A model generated the notes under the pieces. The model did not search any database. It worked only from the letters and a program-made list of their open reading frames with translations, and was not told where the DNA came from. From an uncultured Bacteroidales bacterium (GTDB lineage Bacteria > Bacteroidota > Bacteroidia > Bacteroidales > Bacteroidaceae), in assembly GCA_902788315.1 (NCBI GenBank), contig CADAJS010000006.1, forward strand, positions 1-64,000: a stretch of 64,000 bases of DNA, given 5' to 3'. Shown here piece by piece: positions 7,612 to 16,714 of this stretch (position 1 is its first letter; each line of letters begins with the position of its first letter). The position numbers and the translations under genes are program-made.

Positions 7612-9225
7612 TCATTTCACCGGGTCGGCTGTAACGAAAGAGAACGTTCCAGGCTTCCACTCGCGCTTGAACATCTCCTGCACATATCTGTCATGAAGTT
7701 GCAGGAAGAAAACAGCAGCCAACTTACCGTGGTCGTAGATGTTAGGGCACGTCACCAATTTATAGACGCTGCTGCTCCATTTCTGTTTAATGCCGTTCAG
7801 ATTGTCAATGGGCACCACCGTGTCGTGTTTGCCGTGGAAGAACGTGAAGTTGGGCGTGACGTGAAACTGCATAATGGGAATCTTTAGGTCAAAGCCGGCC
7901 GAGGGGTCAAAGCCATAGGTCAGTGCGTTCTTCTCTAAACAATGCTTGAGCACCTTAAGCTTCTTCAGCAATTGAGGATTGTCGGTGGGTTCCTTGTCAT
8001 TGCGGAAATACTCGTAAGTTTCCTTATTGAAGGCATCCGATGCACTCACGCTAGTCTCGCCGATGATGGTCATCGAGCCGGGATTGTCACGGAGGGCATA
8101 TTCGCACTGTGTCGTGGTATATGTCTTCGCATTGACGCGGCGGAAGATGTCCGTATTGCAGAAGTCTTTCGAGAAGAAATCGGTGGCCTCCAATCCGGCC
8201 TTGATACATTCACGGTCGGTTTCGCACAGCCCCTTGAGCATCAACACAGGTGCCACAGGCATGGTGAGAATATTATTCTTACAATAGTATTGCAGGGTGG
8301 CCAGTGGATCGTAGGGACCGTCGCTGCACACCGCACCCAAGATGGGCGTCTTCAAGGTCTGCGCCCAATCGTCGTTGAGATGTTCCAGCCAGTAGCGGTA
8401 TGTGGCAGCAGCTACGGCTCCGCCCTGCGAGAAGCCCTCTACCACGACTTTACCTTCGTTGAATTCCTTACCATGAGTGCCGGTGAACCAGTTCATCGCC
8501 ACGATGAGCGCTTTGAGACACTGCCGTGCCTGGACCTCGCGGATGAGATAGGGGTGTGTGGAAGATACCGAAGCACCAAAGCCTTCGTAGTCAGGCATCA
8601 CGACGAGGTTATTGTTCGACGTGGCCCATTCCGCTCCCAACAGGCAGGCATCGCTGACGAGGCTCTGGAAACCCATGTTCGTAGGACACTCAGCGTTGGA
8701 AGTAATCGTGTAGTGGCATCCCAGGATGATGTTGTTCGCATTGATATCGAATGTGAATCGCGTGGGATAGACCACTCGGGTGGACATCCGCTTGTAAGTG
8801 CCATCGGCACTCAGGTCAGTGTAAGTGATCGTGACACGGCCCATCTCCGAAATCTGTCCAATGACGGCCTCAAGGCTGTTGCCGGGATTCACCGCGCAGA
8901 TGGAGTCGGCCTTGTGTTCCACAATGGCTTTCAAGTCATCGTACATCTGCGTGTAGTACTCATGCATGGCCTCTTCCTCTTCACCGTTTCCACCCGAAGT
9001 CGCCTTGATGTGCTTCTCGATTTCGTCGAAGACATTAAAGGTCGTGTCCTCTTCGACCAGCACATCCGAGGCGTCGTACTTGAAGTACGCGTTGCGCTCC
9101 GACTCTGTGCTCATCTGATTGGTGGGTTCGTCATTGTCGTCGGAACAGGACGTACAACCCAAACCTGCAAGCCCAGCCAGCAGCAGCACGAATGGCAAGT
9201 TGTGTTTAAATAAGCTCTCTTTCAT
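7612..9225 (-). CDS. Secretory-lipase-like alpha/beta-hydrolase lipoprotein (537 aa)
   Basis: The signal sequence ends at Cys27 (CTSC-SDDNDE). The catalytic domain has a clear GFSQGG nucleophile elbow (Ser266), FFHGKHDTVVP as acid motif and YDHGKLA as base motif, in the order of secretory lipases and esterases. LVVMPDYEGFG before the elbow is a typical oxyanion or strand region of this group. Residues ~30-120 are acidic and probably a linker or stalk. It lies 28 nt after the C13-peptidase gene and 45 nt before another lipoprotein hydrolase, same strand, so co-transcription from the promoter near 11694 is likely. The true substrate is not evident. Confidence 0.8.
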   Translation of the reverse strand: MKESLFKHNLPFVLLLAGLAGLGCTSCSDDNDEPTNQMSTESERNAYFKYDASDVLVEEDTTFNVFDEIEKHIKATSGGNGEEEEAMHEYYTQMYDDLKAIVEHKADSICAVNPGNSLEAVIGQISEMGRVTITYTDLSADGTYKRMSTRVVYPTRFTFDINANNIILGCHYTITSNAECPTNMGFQSLVSDACLLGAEWATSNNNLVVMPDYEGFGASVSSTHPYLIREVQARQCLKALIVAMNWFTGTHGKEFNEGKVVVEGFSQGGAVAAATYRYWLEHLNDDWAQTLKTPILGAVCSDGPYDPLATLQYYCKNNILTMPVAPVLMLKGLCETDRECIKAGLEATDFFSKDFCNTDIFRRVNAKTYTTTQCEYALRDNPGSMTIIGETSVSASDAFNKETYEYFRNDKEPTDNPQLLKKLKVLKHCLEKNALTYGFDPSAGFDLKIPIMQFHVTPNFTFFHGKHDTVVPIDNLNGIKQKWSSSVYKLVTCPNIYDHGKLAAVFFLQLHDRYVQEMFKREWKPGTFSFVTADPVK

Positions 9226-9253
9226 TATTCTTTATGGTTAGTTATTAATTATA

Positions 9254-11665
9254 TTATTGTCCAGTGTAAACGAAGAATTCCTGTGGACTTGCGACGTATA
9301 GGTTGCCAAAGCAGGCCGTATTCACAATCTTCACGTGCGAACCCAGCGTGTTTTTCGTACAGTACATGTAAAGGTCGCGGTAGGTGACAGCGGGATTCTC
9401 GCTCAAGCAGCGCACCACATTCAGGGTGAAGCGGTCACACATCCAGGTGCCATACCGGCCCAGTCTCTGGTTCCAGTTTTCTGCCCACGACTGCTCACTG
9501 CCGCTGGCGCCGGACATGGCCAGCACGCCCGTGATGCCTTCCAAGGGGCGTATCACGGCTTCAGAATAGCAAGGTTCCAATATGGCCAACAATTTGCGGA
9601 AGTGGCCGTCGGCCTGCATCGTCTCAACCGTCTGTCGCATCCGCTCGGCAGTGAATCCTTGTCCCGCCGCTGTATCGCGCCACACAAGTTCGTTGCAACC
9701 TCCGTGGGCTTGGCTGCGCCCATGTCCGCTCCAGTAAAACAGCACGTTCAGTCCTGTTTCGGTGGGCAATACTATAGGGAGATGGGCTGACTGTTTTCCC
9801 AACAAGATGTCTGTCACGTCGGTCGCCGTGAGGCTGTCGGTGTCATAGTCCACCACGGCCGCTGGATAGGCTTCCGTGAAAAGAGTCAGGCCTGCGTCGA
9901 TTTCGGCTTGGTCAGTGCCGCCCATCAGATCATGGCTGAAGATGTCATAGCGTATAACGCCAGGCTCAGAATTCTGTGGGTCGTGCGCCAATGCTCCGTC
10001 CAGAATCAGGATGATGTGATCGTCGTCGAATCCGCTACGTCGCAACAGCTGATACATCATCAAGACATCCGCCTGGTGGCGATAGTTGCTCATCCCGTTG
10101 CTGCCCTGCACCAGCACGGCGTACTGGTCGTCGAGAGCCGGATACGTGATGTTCAGGTCCTGCCCCGCGGCCATGTCGGCAAAGTTCTTCAGAGCCGCAT
10201 CTTCGTCGTAAGTCGGCACCCATGACACAGACGTGTCCTCGGCCAGCCTACCGTTCGGGCCGTAGTACGTCAGGTGGTGTATCTCTCCATTGTCTATCTG
10301 CCAAAGCACATAGGTATTCGGAGCAATCTGCGTGTAATTGTCTTCATCAAAGATGATGTAGCCCGAGGCACCGAGCAGTGCTGGCCGCGCAAAATTCTTC
10401 AGTTCATCAAGGTATGCTCGCAAGGCGATACCCCGCCACACAGGCTGACCGGGCTGATTGGTCGAGGGCGTGCCGAGAAGATGTATATTGGTATTTGACA
10501 ACTCGTCAGGAGAAAACAGTTGGGCGATGTTCGGAGCCAGACCCTCTATATAATGGTAGAAATAGGAAGCCAGCGCGGCGAGCAACAGAGCGTCGTAGAA
10601 TTTGCATTCGGCGAAGGTAGGCTTCGTGCCGAAACGCTCCTCGTAGGCCTGCTCGAAGCCTGTTGTCGGATCGGCGTAAGGCGTGAAGCCCTCATATCCT
10701 TGCAGCGTCTCGGCAGACTGTTTGCCTGCATTGCTTATTCCCTCCTCGCTGAGCGACGGAAAGATAAAGAACGGCTGCAAGCCTCGTTCCGGCTCTTCGC
10801 GCCCAACGGCAGTCTGTTGCAGCCACGCCCGGTGTGCCTGCGCCACATCCAGTATCTGCCGAGTGGTCTCGGCAATACAGAAGCTACGGCCCAACGTATC
10901 ATGCCCGGCAGACTGGTTAAGATAGTCCATGATGCTGCTCGCAAGTTCATTTTCAGTGGTGTATTGAGTATTCTCGCGAAGTGTGACGTTCATGTTCTCG
11001 GCATAGAACGGGAGCCAGTCGTAGAATGTCTGTCCGTAGCTGTCGGCCGGCGAGAAAACGGCACACGAAAGGTGTTCCGTCGCTCCAGACTCCCCCACTC
11101 CCGTCACATAATGGCTCAATACGGTCTCCGCCAGAGACGCATCGCTCACGCATAGCGGCCAGAAGAAAGCTTCCTTATTAACCTCATCACCCTTACCAGC
11201 CGAGGCCACCGCATAACGACGCAGGATGTTCTCGCTCGTGACGGTGGGAGCAATCAGCGGCTTGTGCACTTTCTGACATTCAGGGGCAAACACTGCCATA
11301 CTCTCGTTGCCAAAGGGGCCAACGACCATTCGGACATCTTCGCGGGCGGCCAGCTGGCGACTCAGCGTCGCCAAATCCTCGTTCAGTTCATCATACCACT
11401 CAAGTTTAAGTCGCACCTGTATCGTGTCATCCCGCTGCACCTCAGTCAGATTCTCGGCCAGCCACTGTGCGGTACGCTCCAAACGAGTCTTCGTGGCGGC
11501 ATCGCCAAGAGGAGCCACCACAGCCACACACTGCTCCCAAACCTGACTGTCAGACTTCGGCGACGGACGTGAAGCATCGTCGTCACTGCAAGAGACAAAC
11601 GTCGAGAGCAGTAAAACGAGTGAGAATATACTATTATAGAATCGGATGCCGAAGTGTCGTCTCAT
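9254..11665 (-). CDS. Lipoprotein fusing a type 1 periplasmic-binding domain to a legumain-like (C13) cysteine peptidase (803 aa)
   Basis: Lipobox Cys at residue 26 (FVSC-SDDD). Residues ~45-480 have the layout of a type 1 periplasmic-binding (LivK-like) domain: VAVVAPLGD, MVVGPFGNES, KPLIAPTVTSE, SPADSYGQ and GASGYIIFDEDN. Residues ~514-780 match legumain closely by eye: YAVLVQGSNG then NYRHQAD, FYWSGHG with catalytic-type His648, ILEPCYS with Cys699, and a MSGASGSEQSW segment like the S1-pocket strand of C13 enzymes. The catalytic His/Cys pair is intact, so an active Asn- or Asp-specific peptidase is plausible. Start: ATG at 11665, because the -7 box at 11694-11701 lies downstream of the longer reading frame's start and this ATG gives a proper signal peptide. 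It heads a run with two hydrolase lipoproteins. Confidence 0.85.
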   Translation of the reverse strand: MRRHFGIRFYNSIFSLVLLLSTFVSCSDDDASRPSPKSDSQVWEQCVAVVAPLGDAATKTRLERTAQWLAENLTEVQRDDTIQVRLKLEWYDELNEDLATLSRQLAAREDVRMVVGPFGNESMAVFAPECQKVHKPLIAPTVTSENILRRYAVASAGKGDEVNKEAFFWPLCVSDASLAETVLSHYVTGVGESGATEHLSCAVFSPADSYGQTFYDWLPFYAENMNVTLRENTQYTTENELASSIMDYLNQSAGHDTLGRSFCIAETTRQILDVAQAHRAWLQQTAVGREEPERGLQPFFIFPSLSEEGISNAGKQSAETLQGYEGFTPYADPTTGFEQAYEERFGTKPTFAECKFYDALLLAALASYFYHYIEGLAPNIAQLFSPDELSNTNIHLLGTPSTNQPGQPVWRGIALRAYLDELKNFARPALLGASGYIIFDEDNYTQIAPNTYVLWQIDNGEIHHLTYYGPNGRLAEDTSVSWVPTYDEDAALKNFADMAAGQDLNITYPALDDQYAVLVQGSNGMSNYRHQADVLMMYQLLRRSGFDDDHIILILDGALAHDPQNSEPGVIRYDIFSHDLMGGTDQAEIDAGLTLFTEAYPAAVVDYDTDSLTATDVTDILLGKQSAHLPIVLPTETGLNVLFYWSGHGRSQAHGGCNELVWRDTAAGQGFTAERMRQTVETMQADGHFRKLLAILEPCYSEAVIRPLEGITGVLAMSGASGSEQSWAENWNQRLGRYGTWMCDRFTLNVVRCLSENPAVTYRDLYMYCTKNTLGSHVKIVNTACFGNLYVASPQEFFVYTGQ

Positions 11666-11693
11666 AGGTCTCTTATTCGTATAAAACCGAGCA

Positions 11694-11724
11694 CAAAAGT
11701 AAATAAAATTAGTAAGGCATGCAA
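11694..11724 (-). promoter_or_regulatory. Promoter of the C13-peptidase/hydrolase run
   Basis: Read on the minus strand: TTG (11724-11722), 20 bp, TACTTTTG (11701-11694). It leaves a leader of about 20 nt before the ATG at 11665 and rules out the longer N-terminus. Confidence 0.7.
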
Positions 11725-11839
11725 GGTTTTCCCCCTTTTTTTGCTTACGGACCACCTTATTTATCCCATGAGCTACATTAATTCATGATTCATAATGCAT
11801 AATACATAATTAGGCTGCGCCCTGCAACAAGAAAGATTC

Positions 11840-11914
11840 GGTCAATTATACATTATGAATTATGAATTATGAATTATGAATTATGAATTATGAATTATGA
11901 ATTATGAATTGACC
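11840..11914. repeat. Eight perfect TATGAAT heptamers bounded by an 8-bp inverted repeat
   Basis: TATGAAT is repeated eight times without error at 11854-11909. GGTCAATT (11840-11847) and AATTGACC (11907-11914) flank it as an inverted repeat. A looser version of the same motif lies at 11780-11812. Eight identical copies suggest recent slippage. No gene is visible between 11725 and 11966. Confidence 0.9.
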
Positions 11915-11966
11915 AATTCTCTAATCCAATAATTCTCATTCATGATAATAATACGGCGCTCGGTGT

Positions 11967-11996
11967 TTGTCCGTTCCGACTTTTTTCGTATATTTG
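11967..11996 (+). promoter_or_regulatory. nadE promoter
   Basis: TTG at 11967-11969, a 19-bp spacer and TATATTTG at 11989-11996. The transcript would start near 12003, about 75 nt before the start codon. Confidence 0.7.
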
Positions 11997-12078
11997 CAAC
12001 GGCGAAGGGCAGGAAGGCACACTCCCCTGCCCAGGAAAAGCTGAAACATGAATCACAAAACGTCAAAAAGCAAATAAG

Positions 12079-14010
12079 GTGAACCACGGATTCGTAAAAG
12101 TAGCTACGGCTGTCCCGCAAGTCAGGGTGGCCGATTGCCGATACAACGGCGAGCAGATCGCATCACTCATCCGCCAGGCAGATGCCGCAGGCGTCGAAAT
12201 TGTTGTTTTCCCCGAGCTGTCCCTCACGGCCTACAGCTGTCAGGACCTCTTCCAGCAGACACTCCTTCTCGACGAAGCAGAGCAGGCACTCGCCCGCCTG
12301 CTGGCAGAAACACGATCGACGGACATCATCAGCCTGGTGGGCATCCCGGTGAGATACGGCAGCGTGCTGCTCAACTGTGCTGTTGTCCTCCAACAGGGAC
12401 GAATCATGGGCGTCGTGCCAAAAACGTTTCTGCCCAACTACAAAGAGTTCTACGAGAAGCGATGGTTCACTTCGGGCATCGACGTGCCCGAGGGCGACCT
12501 GACGCTCTGCGGACAGCGGGTGAAGCTATGCCGCTGCCAGCTGTTCCGCACCCCCACCTGTACCTTCGGCATCGAATTGTGCGAGGACGTATGGGCACCC
12601 GTGCCGCCCTCGAGCCAGCTCGCGCTGATGGGAGCCGACATCATATTCAACCTCAGTGCCGACAGCGATGCCGTGGGCAAGTATGCCTACCTGCGCTCGC
12701 TCCTCTCCCAGCAGAGCGCCCGCTGCATCTGCGGTTATGTCTTCAGTGCCTGCGGATTCGGCGAGAGCACACAGGACGTGGTCTTCAGCGGCAAGGCACT
12801 CATTTACGAGAACGGCACACTGCTGGCCGAGGGAGAGCGCCACTCGATGGAACCTCAACTTGTGGCCACAGAAATCGACGTCGAACGACTGCGCGCCGAG
12901 CGACGGATGAATACCACGTTTACCACGGCTGCCGCCCAGTTGAGAGGCGGCATGCAGCCCCTTGTGGTGGAGACGGCTGCAGTGGAGCCCTCCCCCATCA
13001 CCAGCCTGAGCCGCCACATCTCGACAAGTCCATTCGTTCCTGCCGGCAAGCACCTCGACGAGCGCTGCGAAGAGATTTTCAGCATCCAGACCGAGGGACT
13101 GGCAAAACGCCTTCAGCACACGGGGTGCAAGCGCTTGGTCGTGGGTATCAGCGGCGGCCTGGACAGCACGCTGGCACTGCTCGTCTCCGTCAGGACGTTC
13201 GATCGGCTCTCGCTCTCCCGCGAAGGCATCGTAGGCATCACCATGCCTGGCTTCGGAACCACCGACCGCACCTATACCAACGCCCTGCAGCTGATGCAGC
13301 ACCTGGGCATCACCATGCGCGAAATCCCCATCCGCGAGGCCTGCACTCAGCATTTTCACGATATCCGGCACGACATTTCCATCCACGACGTCACATACGA
13401 GAACAGCCAGGCCCGCGAGCGCACACAGATTCTCATGGACGTGGCCAATCAGGAAGGTGCACTTGTCGTAGGCACGGGAGACCTGAGCGAACTGGCCCTG
13501 GGATGGGCCACCTACAACGGAGACCACATGTCGATGTACGGCGTGAATGCCGGAGTGCCCAAGACACTCGTGCGCCACCTCGTATCGTGGGTGGCCGGCA
13601 CAGTGAATGATGAGACCACCGAACATGTGCTGCGCGACATCGTGGACACCCCCATCAGCCCCGAGCTGCTGCCTGCCGACGAGCAGGGCAACATACAGCA
13701 GAAGACGGAGGATCTCGTGGGACCCTACGAGTTGCACGACTTCTTCCTGTACCATCTGCTGCGCTGCTGCGAACGTCCCGCCAAGATATACTTCCTTGCC
13801 CGGCAAGCCTTCGGAGACAGCTATGACGAGAACACCATAAAGCACTGGCTCTCTGTATTCTGCCGTCGCTTCTTCAACCAGCAGTTCAAGCGTTCCTGCC
13901 TGCCCGACGGACCGAAGGTAGGCAGTTGTTCCCTGTCTCCGCGCGGCGATTGGCGCATGCCCAGCGATGCCTCGTCGGCCGCCTGGCTGAAGGAATGCGA
14001 GCAGCTGTAA
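12079..14010 (+). CDS. nadE: Glutamine-hydrolysing NAD+ synthase (643 aa)
   Basis: Converts deamido-NAD to NAD using glutamine-derived ammonia. The N-terminal ~270 residues are a nitrilase-type glutaminase with the Glu (VVFPELSLTAY), Lys (PKTFLPNY) and Cys (GIELCEDVW) of the catalytic triad. The C-terminal ammonia ligase has the pyrophosphate loop SGGLDS near residues 358-363 and GTGDLSELALGW further on. Length fits bacterial two-domain NadE. The start is GTG at 12079; a nearer ATG at about 12048 is in another frame and stops after nine codons. The gene stands alone, with its own promoter and a terminator at 14036. Confidence 0.97.
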   Translation: MNHGFVKVATAVPQVRVADCRYNGEQIASLIRQADAAGVEIVVFPELSLTAYSCQDLFQQTLLLDEAEQALARLLAETRSTDIISLVGIPVRYGSVLLNCAVVLQQGRIMGVVPKTFLPNYKEFYEKRWFTSGIDVPEGDLTLCGQRVKLCRCQLFRTPTCTFGIELCEDVWAPVPPSSQLALMGADIIFNLSADSDAVGKYAYLRSLLSQQSARCICGYVFSACGFGESTQDVVFSGKALIYENGTLLAEGERHSMEPQLVATEIDVERLRAERRMNTTFTTAAAQLRGGMQPLVVETAAVEPSPITSLSRHISTSPFVPAGKHLDERCEEIFSIQTEGLAKRLQHTGCKRLVVGISGGLDSTLALLVSVRTFDRLSLSREGIVGITMPGFGTTDRTYTNALQLMQHLGITMREIPIREACTQHFHDIRHDISIHDVTYENSQARERTQILMDVANQEGALVVGTGDLSELALGWATYNGDHMSMYGVNAGVPKTLVRHLVSWVAGTVNDETTEHVLRDIVDTPISPELLPADEQGNIQQKTEDLVGPYELHDFFLYHLLRCCERPAKIYFLARQAFGDSYDENTIKHWLSVFCRRFFNQQFKRSCLPDGPKVGSCSLSPRGDWRMPSDASSAAWLKECEQL

Positions 14011-14035
14011 GCATCCCTCACCCCCGCACATCTAC

Positions 14036-14065
14036 CATCCGCCTCCGCTTCTCCGAAGGCGGATG
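14036..14065 (+). terminator. nadE terminator
   Basis: CATCCGCCT (14036-14044) pairs with AGGCGGATG (14057-14065) and is followed by TTTTGTT. It starts 26 nt after the nadE stop. Confidence 0.8.
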
Positions 14066-14189
14066 TTTTGTTCAGGAGCAGGCGGTCCGGCTGCCCGGAG
14101 TGTCCAAGAATCATACACCGGGGTGTCTAATTAATAGACATTCTGCACTCCGCAGGCCGGAAAGCAATGGCTGAATGAGGAAAAGGGCA

Positions 14190-14197
14190 TACCTTTG
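14190..14197 (+). promoter_or_regulatory. -7 box of the FtsX-type permease gene
   Basis: TACCTTTG at 14190-14197. Transcription would start near 14204, after the in-frame start at 14195, which fixes the translation start at 14225. Confidence 0.6.
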
Positions 14198-14224
14198 CAC
14201 CGCATTCACAAAGCAGAGAAACGT

Positions 14225-16561
14225 ATGAAAAGCTACCTCACCTTCCTGTCCCGCAACAAGCTGTACTCGGCCATACAAGCGTTTGGCCTGTCTGTCTCAC
14301 TGGGTTTCGTCATCCTCCTCACCTCGTATGCCCATACGGAGTTTACCGTGGCAAGCGACCAGCCGCTGTACCACGACCTCTACGTCCTGGGGGCGGGCGA
14401 CTACAGCGGGATGACGCTCGCCACGGCCGAGGAATTCTTCCCGTCGGTCCCGGAGATAAAGCGCTGGACGCGCTACGTGCGTTTCGCACCCAAGAACGAC
14501 GTGACCGTAGGCACGGACTATTACGAGACGGAGATTGCCGCGATGGACACCAACTTCCTCGCCTTCTTTAATTATAAGGTAGAGGGATGCCCGCGCGAGC
14601 GCATCCTGGCAGGCCGCGACGACGTGTTGCTCTCCCAGTCGTTTGCCCGCAAGGCATTCGGGAACGAGAACCCGGTGGGGCGCACCCTCATGCTGAACGG
14701 CCAGCAGAAGACAGTGACGGGCATCCTCGAAGACTTCACGCCGAGGGACATCTTCAAGCCTGCCGACCTCTTCCTGAGCATGGAATATGCCGCCACGCAG
14801 CTCCCGGCGATGGACAACTTCGGGAGCTCTACCACGTTTCTTACGCTGACCGAGGGAGCCGACAAGGATGCGGTGGCCGTGAAACTGCTGGACAAGTACG
14901 TGGACTACTGGCCTTTCTACTCCCGCACATCCGAGGGTTCGGCATTCCTCTGGGGCTCCACGCTCACGCCGCTGGACGAGTTCTACTTCTCTCCGATAGA
15001 GAGCGACCAGTTGCGCAAGGGCGACAGGACCGCCGTGAACCAACTGCTGATCGTCGTGCTGGTGCTGCTGCTCTCGGCCATCTTCAACTACATCAACCTC
15101 ACCGTGGCCCAGACGGGCAAGCGTTCGCGCGAGATGGCCATGCGCAAGTTGCTGGGCGAAACGGGCGTCGGCATCATCTGGCGCTACTTCCGCGAGTCGG
15201 CACTGTTCACGCTCTGCTGCCTCGTGGCCGGATGGGGTGTGGCGTGCCTCTTCCGCCCCTTCTTCGAGGAGACGTTGCAGACGGCCATCACCCTCTCCCC
15301 CGTGGCATCCCCGTGGCTGCTGGCCTACAGCCTGCTGGCCGTGCTGCTCATCGGCGGTCTGTGCAGCATCATGCCCTCGGTGCTCACAGCAGGCTTCACA
15401 CCGATGGATGTGGTGAAGGGCGAGTTCCGCCTGCGTAGCAAGATGACGCTATCCAAGCTGTTCCTGGTCATACAGCACATCATCAGCACCTGCCTGGTGG
15501 CCGTGGCGCTGACGATGCTCTGGCAGATGCACTATCTGGCCACGCTGCCCACAGGATATACCACCGAGGACATCGTCATGCTGTACACCTACGCGCTGGA
15601 CGACAAACAGCCCCTCCTCCAAGAACGACTCATGGCCCTGCCGCAGGTGAAGAGCGTGGGCATGTGCGGCGGCACGCCCATCGCATGCAGCCACAACGGA
15701 GTGACCGTCGAGGGCGACAAGCACCCCTCGTCCTACATCTGGCTGTGCATGCTGGACACCACGGCCTTCCACATGCTGGGTTTCCACGTCGTGGAACGGT
15801 ACAGCGAACCGCTGGCAGGCACGATATGGCTCACCGAAGAGGGCAAACATGCATACGGACTCTCGCCGGAGCATACAGGCATCGGCGGAAGCATGGCCAA
15901 GCCGCAGTATGACGTGTGTGGCATCGTTGCCGACTACCGTGGTGGCACAGCCAATCGGTGGTTCGACGAGGGCGTGCATAATGCCATACAGATTATCGGC
16001 AAGGACGGTTTCAGCTGGATGATGCTCGTCAAGACGCGCGGCGACCATGCCGAGGCGCTGAAGGCCATACGCGACACCTACTCGCAGACCATGCAGGAGG
16101 TGAAGGGAGTGCCCAAGGAGGCCAACGCCCGATATATGGACGAGTACCTGTACGAGGCGCTCAAGAAGGAGCTGGATACCACAAAGATGGTGATCGTCTT
16201 CACCGCCATCAGCCTGCTCATCTCTGCACTGGGCCTGCTGGCCATGGCACTCTATCATACCGAACAGCAGCGCCGCAGCATTGCCCTACGGCGTGTGATG
16301 GGAGCCAGCGTGAAGAATGCCTTCTGGCAGATAGTGAAGCGTTTTCTGCTCATCACGCTTGTGGCCATCCTCATCGCCACGCCCCTCAGCGTCTGGCTCA
16401 TACAACGCTATCTGGAGGACTTCCCGCACCACATCGCCTTCCCCTGGCCGGTACTGCTCGCAGCCGCACTCTTCTCGCTGCTTGTCGCCGTATGCTCCAT
16501 CATCGAACAGTCACTGCGCGTTGCTCTGGACAATCCGGTGAAGAGCATTCATGCAGAGTGA
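14225..16561 (+). CDS. FtsX/MacB-type ABC transporter permease, two-domain (778 aa)
   Basis: Resembles the lone large permeases common in Bacteroidales: a first transmembrane helix (LYSAIQAFGLSVSLGFVILL), a MacB-like periplasmic domain (~45-270), three helices of an FtsX domain (~275-400, with TGKRSREMAMRKLLGETG), a second periplasmic domain (~430-650) and a second FtsX domain at the C-terminus (RRSIALRRVMGAS). MacB relatives act by mechanotransmission, often in efflux or lipoprotein movement. No ATPase gene is adjacent, so it must borrow one or act through one elsewhere. Start chosen at 14225 from the promoter position. Substrate unknown. Confidence 0.85.
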   Translation: MKSYLTFLSRNKLYSAIQAFGLSVSLGFVILLTSYAHTEFTVASDQPLYHDLYVLGAGDYSGMTLATAEEFFPSVPEIKRWTRYVRFAPKNDVTVGTDYYETEIAAMDTNFLAFFNYKVEGCPRERILAGRDDVLLSQSFARKAFGNENPVGRTLMLNGQQKTVTGILEDFTPRDIFKPADLFLSMEYAATQLPAMDNFGSSTTFLTLTEGADKDAVAVKLLDKYVDYWPFYSRTSEGSAFLWGSTLTPLDEFYFSPIESDQLRKGDRTAVNQLLIVVLVLLLSAIFNYINLTVAQTGKRSREMAMRKLLGETGVGIIWRYFRESALFTLCCLVAGWGVACLFRPFFEETLQTAITLSPVASPWLLAYSLLAVLLIGGLCSIMPSVLTAGFTPMDVVKGEFRLRSKMTLSKLFLVIQHIISTCLVAVALTMLWQMHYLATLPTGYTTEDIVMLYTYALDDKQPLLQERLMALPQVKSVGMCGGTPIACSHNGVTVEGDKHPSSYIWLCMLDTTAFHMLGFHVVERYSEPLAGTIWLTEEGKHAYGLSPEHTGIGGSMAKPQYDVCGIVADYRGGTANRWFDEGVHNAIQIIGKDGFSWMMLVKTRGDHAEALKAIRDTYSQTMQEVKGVPKEANARYMDEYLYEALKKELDTTKMVIVFTAISLLISALGLLAMALYHTEQQRRSIALRRVMGASVKNAFWQIVKRFLLITLVAILIATPLSVWLIQRYLEDFPHHIAFPWPVLLAAALFSLLVAVCSIIEQSLRVALDNPVKSIHAE

Positions 16562-16566
16562 TGACA

Positions 16567-16577
16567 GACATTTTGTC
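16567..16577. promoter_or_regulatory. GACA-N3-TGTC palindrome upstream of clpB
   Basis: GACATTTTGTC is a perfect 4-3-4 palindrome right after the permease stop and 137 bp before clpB. The clpB upstream region has no TAnnTTTG box, so a special control is plausible. That the palindrome is an operator is inference. Confidence 0.3.
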
Positions 16578-16714
16578 CTCTTTCACGACATCTTGGCCCT
16601 GCGTTCCGGTCTTGCATCCCATTTGTTGATACTCTGGCGGATGTCGCTCCATACGAGGAGAGACAGAGAGAGAGAGAACACAATGTTGAATCATAAAGAA
16701 AGAAGAAACGCATT

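Noticed and set aside
12135..13610. 491- and 501-codon frames overlapping nadE
   Set aside because: The +2 frame and the antisense frame are both unlike proteins (Arg/His/Pro-rich) and lie inside a clear NadE.
16585..16625. Possible sigma-54 promoter before clpB
   Set aside because: A GG to GC distance near 12 bp is required; the candidate TTGG and TTGC are about 17 bp apart.
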